NCBI GenBank assembly: GCA_037951165.1
Contig: JBBDHG010000098.1
Location: 310,001-374,000 of the forward strand
Length of the DNA: 64,000 nt
Reading direction: 5' to 3'
DNA from: Lophius americanus
Taxonomy: Eukaryota; Chordata; Actinopteri; Lophiiformes; Lophiidae
In this document: one piece after another, positions 47,701-62,200 of the stretch
Numbering within the stretch: the stretch's first letter is position 1
Layout of the letters: every line of letters starts with the position of its first letter
Position numbers and translations under genes: made by a program
Notes under the pieces: generated by a model
What the model was told of the DNA's origin: nothing
Databases searched by the model: none
What the model saw: only the letters and a program-made list of their open reading frames with translations

Positions 47701-48372
47701 CCGTTAATTGTTGACTTCTACTCGCCTTCAACATTCTTCTAACTACATATACATTTTATAGTTACTTCTAGACTTCCTGAAGTTGACAGCAGGTCTGAAA
47801 GCAAGCCTGCAGGCCTCAAATACCCGACAGGAGAACAGAGGTTGAGGTAGTCGGGGAGTTTTACCGTGGATAATTAGGAATGAAAACTAACAATTATAGC
47901 AGCCTGCTTTTGTAAAAGACACTCGATTCTTTGGTGTTTGATGCCCTTCTTCGTGCCATTAGTGGGTTGACAGTAGACATAAAGTGAGAAATAGCAGGCA
48001 TTCTTTTCAGCCAGTGTCTGACCTTGTAAATGGCAGACCGGTAACTTGTTAGAGGAAAGTGAAACTCAGAAGGGGAGGGTATGTCTAAACTTACGAAGAA
48101 TACTAGTATCAGTCCTGCTTTAGTAATTAAATGTGGATGTGAGGAATAAGAAAGCATGCAGGATTGAAGCACAAGATCATGAATATCCTTGCTGCCTCTG
48201 GATCAAGGTTAAAATTTAATTTTAACCTTGATCACACTTGTAGCTTCCCACAATTAAGTGAACTTAGTTAGGCCTTATTGACATTTGAAGTTTGTGCCCA
48301 GCTCATCAAACACAGGTCTACTGGACTACTTTATATTTTTAGTTGGGGTTATTTTGGAGATTGGAATCTTTT

Positions 48373-48451
<79 letters not shown>

Positions 48452-50155
48452 AATAAATGACAGTAATTAAATTAATAATTTTGATCTCACTATGTATCAA
48501 AATGAACTAAAATGAACTATTATATTACTGCCATAATACTGCAGCCGGTATTTAACTCAAACATTGTTTTCTTTGCCGAGCACCCTTTATTGCTTATAAA
48601 GACTTTGATTGCAGTAATACTTCAGTTATTCATACACATCGAGGAAACAATTTGCATTGTCATCTTATCTGAGCTGTACATTTTTGCTTAACGATTTCTT
48701 AACGATTGAATGTATAAAATTATCTAAATTAAATTTGAATAAAATCAGATTTTGTTGGTGGTTGGTTTTAGAACCTTTAAATTAACTTATGACATCATTA
48801 TATATCATGAATGTTTTATGTTCTTACAACTGCTTTATATAACAATTTTACAATTCGCTGACAGATTTTTTAATGATAACGATCCCATCAGACACAATGT
48901 AAAGATTTTCTGCATTCCAAATTCAGATTTGGAATAATTGTTATTGCTATTGAAATACATTTTTAAGATTTATGTCATGCAACTACGAAACTGGATGTTT
49001 ATTCTGGTACAGATTTCATTGTAAAAGGAGCAGAATCAACTTTTTTATTTATACATATTGCATGTTTTGCATTTTCTATATTATGGTGTGACTTGTATCT
49101 GTTTTAAGGATGAGAGCTCTAAAGATTAAATCTAAAATTAATTTGCACATGTACTGTTTTCATGTGACGGAGGACTGTAGTGGGACGATTACATCATTTC
49201 TAGTCTAACTGTACCCAGACTTCCCACGTCTTTGCATAGAAAAGGAGTTTGGCAGAGGGCCGCCTATATGCCAGCAGGGGTACGAGCAGGACGGGGGTAT
49301 TATTCGGGCATTCAGCAGGTGTCAGAGGGGCATTCATGGTAGTCAGAAAGGTTGGTGTATCTCAAACTTTTTCCTCACAGCAACTATAAGAAGTCCATGC
49401 AGACACGCAGCCACACACTTGAACACGCACACACAAATGTCTTGAAGATTTGCACAAATCTCTATTTAAATTGACACAAGTCTCATGGTTTCCCTGGGAG
49501 ACCCCTTGCACTTCCCCGCCCCCGCTCTTCAACCCTTTTTTTCACCAAGCTTTGTTGAAAAGAGCCAATCGTGCGTTGGCTGGTAACTAGGCACCCTATT
49601 TATCAGTAACCAGCACCAACAATAACTGTAATCCTATCCCTCCTCAGAGAGAAAGAGACGTTGGAAAGTAGAGTTTGAATGAGAGGGAGAAAAGAAAGGA
49701 AAAGAAAAGAGAAACAAAAAGTCAGGAATAGCCAGAATTAGATTTTTTAAATATTCCTTTCATTGTGTACTTGATGTTTATTGTGATACATACATTTCAT
49801 GTGTTTCTGCTGCTAATTTTAAAACAGACGTGGTGACTGAAATCTGAACATTTTTTAAACATTCATTGATTAATTCAGTTCTACCAGAAATTAATGAAAT
49901 TGAAATGTGTGAAGGAAAGCCGGGATGAACGAAGGTAGAGAGCCGCCAAAGACGGAGGCAGGAAAAGGATCCAGTGTCAGGGTAATGGATACTCGGGTCT
50001 TATTAGGCCATTCAAGGCTGGGTAGCTCTCAAGAGAGCGGCACCGGCTGACCTGTGAGGAGGCTTTTGATCAGCTCCAACATTAAAAAAAAACCGTCCAA
50101 TGTTAGCTTATCAGATTGGATCAATGATTTACAATGTGCTTGTAATGCATATATG

Positions 50156-50232
<77 letters not shown>

Positions 50233-53200
50233 TGTGTGTGTGTTTGAACATGTTTGTGTGAATGTGAACCCATGTTTTCAAACCATGTGTTTATGTCTGA
50301 GGATGTTGTGTGTGCAGAAAAACAAAGCATGACCAGCGACTGACAAGTGTGTTTTTGTGTGCTTGCACTTTTTGTTATAGATGAGTGATTTGCTACTACA
50401 AAACAGAGAATTGGGGCATTTCAATCCACACCTCTCTGTGATCTCGTGAGTTGGTACTTTAAAAAGATCTAATAGTGCTAATTATCCAACTACAGTTTGG
50501 ACTCCCAGGCACCATGATGATATGTTAGTAGACAGCCGCAATTCTACACAAGATGTTGATGTGTATGCATGTGTTTGTGCATTAGAATCAAAGCCTTGTA
50601 GAACAAATGCAAGACGTCTAAAGTGTGGTTTGGCAACGTATCCCACTTTCACGCATGTTTCCTTTATTTGGTTCAAACGAATGATTTAAACATTTTTTTT
50701 TGTAATAGACTGGCTGTGTTGCTATTTAACTACCTCATCATAGAACAACATGAGAAAGACGTCAAGAGATGGTGCTCTTCCCTGTAGATTATGTTGTTCG
50801 TCAACTTCAATAATGCTTAAGAACTCCCAATCAATCAACGTAATTATGGACCTCATTAATGATGACAGCTTGGAAGAACAAAAGTATGACACATCTCTGT
50901 TTCAAGCCTATTAATTTCTGATTTATCAATTTTAAATCAAATTTGAAATTCTGATGCATGTACACTGATAAAACCATAACATCATAACCACTGTTTTGCA
51001 TTCAAGGGAAGAGGACAGGAATATTTTGATTCTTGAAAAACAAAAACCCCTAGTAACACTACAAGAGCTGGTTTGAATTAAACCAGACCGGTTTCGTTTG
51101 AAATCACCCATAGTTCCTTCCCTTTTTTTAAAATTTATATCACCCAGCTCTTACAAGCCATAATGACGCTCATTTTAGTTTGTTACCTGATGTCAAGGGC
51201 TAATGGCTGACCATGGGAAGAGATGAACAGCACACGTTGGGACTTGAAAAAATGTTCCGCCATAAATCTCCGTTCAGCTTCCAAACTGTTTTGTTCTGTG
51301 GGTTCCTTGGATTGTTCATGTGTTTTGAAGCACCTTCTGCTATCAGTAAATTCCACAATTGCTCATTCTTCTTCTCCATCATCACAAATTAAAATTACAG
51401 TTACCAATATTCAGTAAGTGAAGTGCATGTCTTTTGAGATAAACAGGATGGCACCTTTACTGGATCTTTGAAAGATGCTGAGTGATGAATTAAAAGTGAC
51501 AGTTAAATTACATATTGCAATAAAAATAGACAATTACACTGTCTCTCAGTTGTAAAGATTGTATCAAAATCTCATTTGTCAAACAAAAAATAGAGTCATC
51601 TTCTTGTTAATATGGTGTTGTGGAAGAAAAGCTATTGATTTTTTTTTTTCAACCTTGATCTATCCTTTTAAAAGTTTTTGCTGTGTAGCACCACAGCAGC
51701 TTTACTGATCACAAAAATGCTCATCAGTTGAAATACTTACCCTCTTCGTTTTTTCGGAAAAAGAGGGTAATTATGGCATTTCATAGCATGTCAGTTGTCC
51801 TGTATGTAAAATTGCCTAATGAGTTGTAGGTCCCCCTTTTGCCACCAAAACAACTCTGTGATGCACTGTGAGTTCTAACACCTTTCTGTCAGAACAGGTG
51901 TTCACTTTAAAGCAACATGTGCTCCAGTTCCTCTTGTGTGGGATCAGACAACACAGACTATCCTTTGCTCCCCCCACATATTCATGAGCCTTGGGCAATG
52001 GGCAAATCCTGATGCTAGTTCCCCAGTTGTCCTTCCTTAGACCACCTAAGTAAATACTAACTCCTACAGACCAGGAACATCCATCACTTAACCGTAGTTC
52101 CAGGGTGCTTTGACCAAGTTGTGCAACCATCAAAATTAAGGCCTTGTCAAATTAATTTTGTGTCATATATTGTTACTTTAATATAATTTACTCAAACCTT
52201 ACTGGCTTTTCAGAGTCCTCTAAAAAAAGTGTCCACTTCTTTTTATATTGTCTGCTGAGTACAGATTCATATGACACCTGGAAGCTTTGACCTTTGAACC
52301 TATAACAATGAAAAGTGGAGGGCTTTAACTTGATTAGTCGGGTCAGGGGAGAGTCATGGGGAGGAATAGAGAGAGGGCTTACACCGTTATAAGGTCAAGC
52401 ACTGGGGTGGAAAAGCTAAGTGGATTTAATTGTTTTTTAAAATCAATTGTGAAGGCAGTGTTGCTGTGAGACAACTTGATAGTGCCTTTGATCGCCTGAA
52501 CATTCACAGAGCTAATGGTGCTTGATAGGGTTGTGTTGTTGGGTTGCCTGTTTTTTCTCTCCGCCTGAACTTGTCTCATGGGCTCAGAAATGTTATAATC
52601 GAGGTTATGTGAGCCAAGCAAAGTAAGAATCGCATGACTCTAGCCGAATTTGGGGGTCTAAATGTGGTGGGCTAAGAATATAATCTCATTGAGTTATATA
52701 GTTTGGATGGCTTAATCCAGTTTCACTCAATGTCTCCGGGTCTCTGTCACTTTCTATCTTCCAATTTTCTCTACTCATCTCTGTCCCGGGGGCATCCTCT
52801 CTAACTTGTTTTGATGTTCACTACCAGCTGGTCGCTCTATCATCACCAATCTTGTCACAACAACCAGCCTATTGCCTTTCCTGCATTCATCTTTGATTTT
52901 AATCCCATGGCCTCATCTGCACTTCTCAGATGGTTGTATACCCATAATTAATTGTCCATGTTGGCACTAGTCTAGCAGGCAGTGGGCTTACAATTGATCC
53001 AATACCTGTCAACTGTCAGGCACTAAAGCAAGTCAGGCGTTCTTTTGGGCTCGCTTTGCATTGTCTGGCCTCCTCATCTGGACTCATTTAGTATTGTCTG
53101 GGCTCAAACAGTGCTTCTATTCTTTACACCCATCTCTCACAGGGATCCTAAATGGGACATAGATATTCTAGCCGGGTTAGTTCTTGGCCTGGCACTCGAT

Positions 53201-56200
53201 GCCCCTGAGTGCTCTACTTTAAGTACAGCCACCAAGGCCACTTGTGGAGGCCTTGTGATAGTCCGTTTTACTTAAAGATGGAGGTGGAGGAGAGGTAAAT
53301 GCGGCGGCACAGCCCTCTGAACTCTATCGTGTGCCAAGCCAAAAGGTTTCAGGCTGACACAGTGTACGTATTGTTTCTAAGCCCTTGCCTACACCAGATG
53401 AGTTTCAACCATGTTTTGTGTGATGAAACCGATAGAATGTACCTCAATTGCAATCCTACAGCTATCTATAGAAGCAATGTGCCAGCTTGTGCCTTCACTC
53501 ATCCATTACCTGTTATCCAAAGCATCTTTTTCCTCCTCTGTTTTATGTCTCTTAGTATATACACTAACATGGGTCTAGTCCTGCTGCTGGTGGTAATAGC
53601 GCAGCAGTTTAATTTGGCTAAAGGAGGGCTGATTTTAACAATCAATCAATGAATTTAAGGCTCCTCATATTCCAAAACACAGCACATTTGTCTGTGAAGA
53701 AAGATTTTCTAATGCAATCCTCAGGATATCATGTGAAATACAGCATTCATGTTACAATACCAAACGTTATTGCAGATGTTTATGCATTTGTTTGCTGGAA
53801 ACCTCTGAATGTCCGATTCAGTGGAGGTTTTTCATGTAATGCGGTTGTCTGTATTATCATGTCCTGAGGCAGAGTCCAAGATTGAGACCACCCTTCTCGT
53901 GACAACAGCATGATTCACACTGATGTGGTTGGAAAGACTGCTTCAAAAGTTGGATCATTAGATCTCTGGATCACCAGGACACTAAGAGAGCTAACAGTGC
54001 TTAATTATGTGTTGCAGCGTATGTGTTTTTTCTCAGTTTTGATGTTGTGCCGCAGGACCCGGGTTTTGCTTTGATATTTTAAAGGAGTTTATGTGAGCCC
54101 AGCAAAGTAAGAATCGCATTACACTTGTCCCATTTGGTGGTCTAAATTTGGAAGAATACAATTCTCATTGATTTATAAAGTCCAAGTTGAAGTCCACCTT
54201 TCATATCGATGTGGTCGAAAATGCGGTACCACAAACACATCAAAAATAAATATTTTCTTTTTGACTTTGAGGTGTGTTACCGCCTACAAGTCATTAAGAA
54301 CCTTTTAACTTTAAATTAAAATTGCTGCTTTTTGGTCATATTTTTATTAATTATTATTATATTTTTTTGATGCTTTCATCTGTTTTTACCTTGTAATACT
54401 TTGAGATTTGATCCAAATGTAAAGTGCGTTATAAATTAAATGTGTTATTATTTATTATTAGCAGCTTGCCCATCAGACAAAGAGCATATATCACTTATTT
54501 TGAAGTTTTTGCCTTGGATACCCATTCAAATGATGTTTATTGGATTTTAAATCAGCGAATGGCCCGGCGACGTCTTATCTCATGTACATGTTTAATAGAA
54601 AATAAGTTAGCAAATAAAGGTCTCAACAAAGTGCATGGGGAATCAGCATTAAACCACTGTGGGCCTCATTTCTAAAACACGTCTGCTTCAGGATCTGAGA
54701 GACTCCACATTGGTGCACATTTTTCAAAGAAACCTTGAGACAGATCTTTTTCGTTAGGCTGAAGGGCCTTGTCATTCCATGTATTATCATTAAATATTGT
54801 GGTGTCCTACTTTTCTCGTTCGGTCTCTTATCTCACTGACTTTTGTTTTATGGGGTCAGCACTTTGGGCAGCAAAATACATTGTCAATTTTTTTTAAAAA
54901 TTGAATAGAGTTATAAAATAAAATGTAGCAAGCATTCTAGTAATTATTATTATGAGTAAAGAAAAGAGACTGATTTTCTATGATAGACTACAATAAACCT
55001 TTGTTTTCTCATAAATTTTTTTGGAGAAGTTGGTAAGAAATATTTTGTGATTTGCTGTTTCCTAATATAAGAATTTACTTATATTGAAACTTACTTTTTG
55101 GTTGAAACTTACTTTCCAACCACCTGGAGAAATAAGTTTTTGTGACCCAAAAGACTCCATCTGTCTTCCCACTTGTTCTCACGGCTGTTGGATGGGTTCA
55201 CTCGCTGAGCATGGTTCAGTCAGTGTAGCTGTGTGTAATCCCACCTGTTGCCTGGGATGTTATCCTTCTGACAACCCCAGCCCGTACCCCCACCCAACAT
55301 CCAGACCTGACCAACACTCCCTGCACTCTTCCACGGACTCATTCCGGAGGTGAAAGGAATCTTTTGTGTGCCGGCTGTCACTTTTGTCGGTGATGCAGGC
55401 TCAGTGAGAATGGGAAAGAGAGAGCTAATCCCACTCTTGTGGTAACGACAGTGAGACAGGGATGTAGAGGAGGAGAGGAGGAGGGAATGGGGGAAAAGGA
55501 TAGGGAGTTATTTGCCTTTTTAGCCGCCCATCTGAAGAGCCGTCGGCAAACTCGGGGAACTGGACAGCAGCAGCTGAGTGTTTATGTGTGATGATTTGGT
55601 AATGTATGGTCACATATATGAGAGTCACAACACTGGCACTACAGTTATACTCCTGCTTGCAAGACAAGTTCAAAAAACAGTGTTTGAAAATCTGTCTCCG
55701 TTCCGTACTTCGTTCTTGTGTTCATTCCATCTTTTTTACTCTGCTTGTTGAATAACACATAATATATATAAATCTCATCAACTCCTATCTTTTTGCTGTC
55801 ACTATAGTTTCCCTCCCTTTTTCATGTTCATGTGTCTGTGTGAATGTTCAAAGCTTATCCCACTCGCCTCCTCAATCCTTAAATCAGGCGGAAAGACGGC
55901 CGTACCTGAGGAAAAATATGGCCAACAGATTCTGGATGGAAATGAGGGCCTTGTGTTGAATGCTTCCAAATATGAGTGAGTTCAATTGCAGACAAGCAGA
56001 AATGCATGCATGACAGCGCCAGCAGATAGATGCTCTACAGTGATGAGTGTTAGCTGACAGTGGTTGTGTGGAGAATTGTGGCTGCGTCAGGCACTGAGGA
56101 AAGCAGCGATTGGGTAAATATCAATTGTGTGTGAAATAATTCACGTCTGTTGATCTTTAAAAAATCAGTTTCCCTTTTCTGTATTTGAATCCTTTTGGTG

Positions 56201-59200
56201 TGAAAGAAAGGTTGTTTTTTGATGTGACGTTAAGTAAAGTAGGAGTTTTCGGTCCCATAGATTTATTCCTAAGAACCCGTAAATCTGATTCTTTCTCTAG
56301 TCTTTATCTGTTAATCTACTGCCTCTGGCATTCCAGCAGTTAATCATCTACTCCTGGTTAGCCTTTGTTTGCCTTTGAAATCACTACTAAGTCATAGATA
56401 AACAAGCAAAACATTAAAAAAACACACACTTAATGACAGAAATGTGTGAAATAGTGTCTACCGATTATTATTACACCCCATAATAACTACGTTTTTACAC
56501 TAACTCCCAGACAGGTCCAGATTTACTTGAGAATGAAGTTCATTTCAGCCTTGGTTCCAAAAATAAGACATTATTCATTCATTATCCGTAACCACCTATC
56601 TCATTTGGGGGAAATGCTACCTGCCTATTCTAACTTAAGAGTTCGATATGATAATCAATACCTCTGTCATGTTTGTCGACCAGATATGAAGTTATGAGGA
56701 AAAAAAGCAATAATTATTAAAATGTGATCGTACTACTTAGTTCTATTCATTTGGCTTATCCTTAATGAGCTGTTGGCAGACCAAAAAGTACCTGGGAAGC
56801 AAATTAAGATTCATTGTTTTTCTCAGGGACACTTTTGCAGGTAGACAACAGGTGTTTGGGATTGAACCACCAACCATCTCAGAAGTGGATGTCTGCTTTA
56901 CCATCAGAGCCCTTTTTTTTAATTTTTAATTTTAATTTTTATAAGAATTGAGCTAACTTTGAATGAAGCCTAGATGTCTTAATACAACCAAATGTACAGT
57001 TGCTGTTTTTAGAACTTTTGAGGCAGATTATCATTATCATACCAAAATAGAGTCAAACTAGACATTTTGCCTTTTCTCAGTCTTTACTCTATGCTAAGCT
57101 ACGGACAAGTGCTGACTTTTGCTTAATTATTAACAGTCTGACTTGAAAGTGGCATCGGTTTTCTCATCTAACTCTCAAGAAAGTGAGCTAATTTCTCCAA
57201 ATGTCCAACTATTGCTTCAATACAGCAGTAAAAATATATTATCAGATAGTATTCTTATATCATTTTTGGAGCTTTTTTTGTAGTAGTGTTGGCGAGTAGG
57301 TATTGCTTCTCACTTTATCGAGGAAAGACAGCAATGGTTTCCTCACATTTCAGATGAGGAAAAGTGTGACCGGCTTTGCATTATTGCTACAGTTATGATG
57401 ACCGGATCTTCCACAGCAGAAGGCAGCCAGGGCGTCATCTTTTTCTCTCCCATCTTCTTTGTTTTATAACAGATTACTTCAAATATGGTTTAATCTGACA
57501 ATTTTCCTTCTATTTCAAATAATCCCATCAAGTTTGGTAAGCAAATTAAGCAATACATGTTGTAGGATTTTTTACTTTATTTTATAGATGCTGTAATTTA
57601 CATGTATTAAAATATGTTCTGGTCTTTTTATAGCTGAATATTAGTTAATTAATGAGTATTTCTAATAATACTAACTTAAAAAGCTGCAGTCCCCCAAGAG
57701 GGTCATTCCAGATTCCTTCTTTAACCCTTCATAACTGTGATCTGCTCTCCAGCCAGTGGGATATTTCTTCATCGTTTCCTACTCTCGTTAGTCTCTTTCT
57801 TTCTGTCCTTCTTTTATTGCTACAGAGCTGGTTCTGCGTCTGTTGATTGATGGTGCTCTGATTGAGTTAATGTCACTGTGCTCTCATACAGGATGTCAGC
57901 GTGTCTGCAGGCAGCTGATAGCTGAAGTGATGGTTGCGTTTGACGCCATGAGAGAGAAAAAGAGACAAAGACAGATGAGATTTAACCACTCTCATTATAA
58001 CAGAAGACCAGGAATTACTATTGTGGCCTTATGCATGAATTGAGAAAAAAACTAAAATGATGTAAAGGAATGTGTGCAGACAAAGAGAGATTACAGAGAG
58101 GTTAGAGGACCAAAAAATGCGTGAAATTCTAATAGATGTCATGCCAGATAAATTTCATTGTTCTGGACTGCAGTGGGACATCTTCATTCGAGAGTGGTAT
58201 TTCTTGATTGTACTGCTCAGAGAGTTTGTTTGATCATCTCTTAACTCATGTTTGGCATTCGTCCTTCATGATTGGCTGGAGGAGTTCAGCGTGTGTCTAA
58301 AAAGGGCGGGTCCACAGTTGAGTTTCTGCCAAATAATTGGCTGGAAGCGACTCAAGTTACACTTTGTATTGATTCAAATATTTGAAAGCCTTTTCTTCAA
58401 AAGAGTGAAGGAAAGACAGAGGAGACGGCAGTTGTCTGTTGCTCTCTTGGATTTGAAAGTCCGTGACAGCACTTTTCATTGGGTGGGCTAGTGTAAAACT
58501 TTAACTGTGCAGTAAAGGACGCGACAAAGAGAAAAAAAATGGAAGAGAGTTTTTTTTCACAATGCCCTGTCTTATAGGCGTCCTGCTTTTATAAAGGTCT
58601 CCATGTTATTTGTTAAAAAAAAAACGATAAATATCAAGAGGATGGACTTTAAATCCAGCTGAAGGATGTTTAATAAAAAGAAGTAGTTCCCAAATCAATA
58701 GTTTACTTACCAAATGCATTTCTTTAACATGCATTTCGTTTTTTTTTTCCTATATATTTTATTTATATTTCTGCACTTTTGTCTGTTACTTTTTGATGCC
58801 AATGATTTATTTTAGTTTCTTGATTGATTTTTCCTTACCTTGACCTGCCAAACGGTGTTTCATTGTTTTTCTTAAACAATGACAATAAAGCTATTCTATT
58901 CTATTCTATAAGAATGAAATGCAGAGATTGTACCGGCAAAACAGGGCGTGACTTATGCATGAAGGAGACACAATGTGTCTCACTGGTGGGCTTGTCGCCT
59001 CTGTGAAACCTGTCACAGCTCCAAATGTCTTGTTTGTTTTGTGTTGTTTTACTGACAGTCTCTCGCTAACTGACTTAACACGGTTGTTGACGTTACATAG
59101 TGGAGTTGGATCAGGGGGTTAGACCCCACAGCTGTCTCTCTATTATCTGTATCTGATCTCAAGCCATTAGAATTTCTCTACAAAATTCCCAATGTAAAAA

Positions 59201-62200
59201 ATCGATTGCAATTTTAAAGATATGAACGATATATCCATATTGGTGGCTTGTTTTGGAAGTAAAAATGAAGGAATTTAATTTAAAAACCAATTACAGGGAA
59301 CAATAAGTGAACTTTGCATTTACACTGGTGGTAGCTTGCGTACCTTTACTCCACCCCGCTGTTCAGTTTGAACACAATGGAAGGCGTAAACGGGACTATG
59401 AGTACATCTGCTTCTGGGACCGCAGTTGAGATAATAACATAGATGAAAATGAAATCTGTAAAAATGTGAGGTTGGAAAGTATGTGTGAAACCCACAACAG
59501 GAAGAGTCGGACAAAAGGAAATGCCCTAACTGGGTGTACTTTGCTGGGTCAGGGGTTCTCTTCTCTATGATCTTAGAATAAGAGCAACTATCACATAAGA
59601 GGCATGCTAAATGATTATTGTCTTGCCATTTTCAACAGATATAAACAGCTTCACACTAGCAGCTGAAGCTGCTGTTATACCACTTCTGCCTGTGGAATCT
59701 TTGCTAACTATATTGAAAAAATAAGCTTTTTTATTATAAGATCATTGTTTTGTTCGGTGTATATAGACAACGGCATTGCAGAGAAGGGTCTTTCTTGCTG
59801 CACAAGTCCCTGAGGTTTAAGTCACAGTGACAGCTGGAGAGAATGCATGCCAATGATTCAATTTGCTAGGAACGAGTAGAGACCACAGACCACAGACTTT
59901 GTGTCTGAGTGACCTTGTGTGTGTGTGTGTGACAACTATGTGGTCGGGGGAACACTGACAGTCGACAGATGAATTTATTAGCTTCTTTTCTGTGTGTGTG
60001 TGTGTATGTGTGTGCGTTCGCGCATGGTTGTATGGTCATTTCTCCTCATACACAAACACAAGTTTGCCATTGGTGCAGCTTTCCCCACAGGTCATTAACA
60101 GTTCTTATCACCTCCTCAGACCTCGCCACCAAAGAGGTAGCACTCTGAATGTGTGTCCTACTCATTTATCTGCTTTTGTACATGTCAATAATAAAACGAA
60201 CCATAGTTCATTAAATACAAACTACTAAATGAACTGATGCAGATTAGTTTGTTTGCCTCATTTCATTTAAACTTATCAGTGCTGGATGGTTGTTAAAGTG
60301 TGATAAAGAAATCATAAAGGGTCATAAACACTGCAGGGCTATCTAGTGAGACTGTGGAGGTCTATAATTGTGTTAAATCAACAGTGCAACTAGGGGTTGA
60401 TAGAGATATGGGAACAATTTACTTGTGATACTTCAATTATGAGATGAGATCAGCTCACCTCTTATTCTTACTTGGGAGGGTGGTATCTGCTGCCTATACT
60501 AGTGTGATGGCATGCTTACACCCAGACTGTTTTTTTTTCCTTCTCGTCTGCTGCGACACACCCTTTCCATGGTGCAGCCCATCCTCTGCATGTATGTATG
60601 TGATCCCATGCTAGCAGCTGGCGGGCTCTATAAATAGTGGTGGTTGGGATACTGCCTTTAAAGAGAAAGGAAAAAAACAACAATGTTTAAAACATGTCCC
60701 AAGAACTTAAAAAAAAGGTTTGTCAGAATGAAATGTTTGAGTGAAAAAAAAAATTGCTTTTTGTCTGGCAGTGTTATAACACATGTGACATAACTGCACA
60801 GTGAATGGAATCACATCTTCTCTGCACCAACCATCTTTTTTGCCTCATAGATTTTGCTTCTCTTTGTATGAACTTTTGATCTTCTCCAATATTTGCTTCC
60901 AGGGCTGTTGGGGCTACTGCAGCACACCATTGTACCATGATAGCTCTCCTTGATTAAAAATTTTTTTGCAGGCTATCCTACAGTCTACTTATCAGACTGT
61001 CCTCATCTCAAGTCCCTCCTACCTGGAAAAATTAATATATGGGTGATTTAGTGCCGATCTCAAGAATGAATAAATAGAAAAATCAGAACCATACCCTTAT
61101 TTTTAGTTGGACCTAGTGGTAACAGATTTTGTCGGTCGGACCGACTTAACTACAGACATATGGCGTGATTCTGTTTGAGTTGTTTAGTTTATTTTTGACC
61201 TCTGTCACATTTTTTAGCCCAGGCTGTGCGTTTAAGTGTGTGTAATCAGCTGATAAATGAGCATGTGGAATAACAGTGTTTCCCCCACCCTTGAAGGAGA
61301 GACAGGTGTAGTCGCCGCTGCAGAGAAACAAACACACAGTAGCCATTAAATTTGTCTGTTAGCACCGTGTTGAATGAACACCTCAATTCCAGCATGTTAG
61401 CGGCCCGACGCACGACAGCCGCTCCTTACTGACACTGTCCTGCAGATAGCCTTTTAATGAGTCGGCATTTGAATGTGTTCTTTTTATCACTCCTATATGC
61501 CAGTCATGCATGCACCTTCATCTATGTCCCGAAGCTTCAGTACCTCTGCCGCAGAAGACAAATTGACCCTTGTGTGTGTCCTATGTCAGTTATTTGTCCC
61601 GGTGCATTTGGAGTTGACCTCCAGTCTGGTTAGTAGTTAGCTCGAGGCTAGCCTGAAGAAGCCAGCCTGTCCATACCAGGCTCTGATCGATTGTGTTTTT
61701 GTGTGCGTGACGAGAGTTTATGTTCATGAGAAATGACCTCAACCGCATCAGAGAGTGACAGGGCACCTGTGGCCGAACCTCACGATGACTCCCTCAACCC
61801 ACACAAAAACACTTGGAGACACACGTGACATGCTTGTGTGCTCTGTATGGTGCAATCCGACCCATCTCCTGTGCTGCTGCAACAGTAATCCCCCCCACCT
61901 TGTGATTTTCATCCAGCCCCACCACCTGTTGTCAGCTGCATTTCACCCAGCCTGTGCCCTCTGTAGCCTATAGCCTTCTGTTACCCTCCACAGGCACCAG
62001 AGCTTACAGTTGTGCCAGAAGTAGGTATGAGAACAGACCCAACCTACCCTGGGGGCAGAAATCCTAGACTGATCCAATTACTCCCAGCCGGGGCTTGAAT
62101 CACACCGAATCTCCTCCGACTAGTAACCAATTAATGCAATCTAACGACAAAAATGGTATAAAGTAAACAAGTTAAGCTGTTGAACGGTGGCATCAAAAGT

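Noticed and set aside
48278..48460. Open frame with a long YIYI repeat
   Set aside because: It is produced by the TA microsatellite; the same applies to frames at 50054-50332 and 50121-50330.
56840..56915. GGGATTGAACC-type words as a tRNA gene
   Set aside because: No cloverleaf can be folded by eye and the context is a degenerate dispersed repeat.
57843..58043. Open frame with basic C-terminus in CELSR1 intron
   Set aside because: No domain, no splice context, no codon bias evident; treated as chance.
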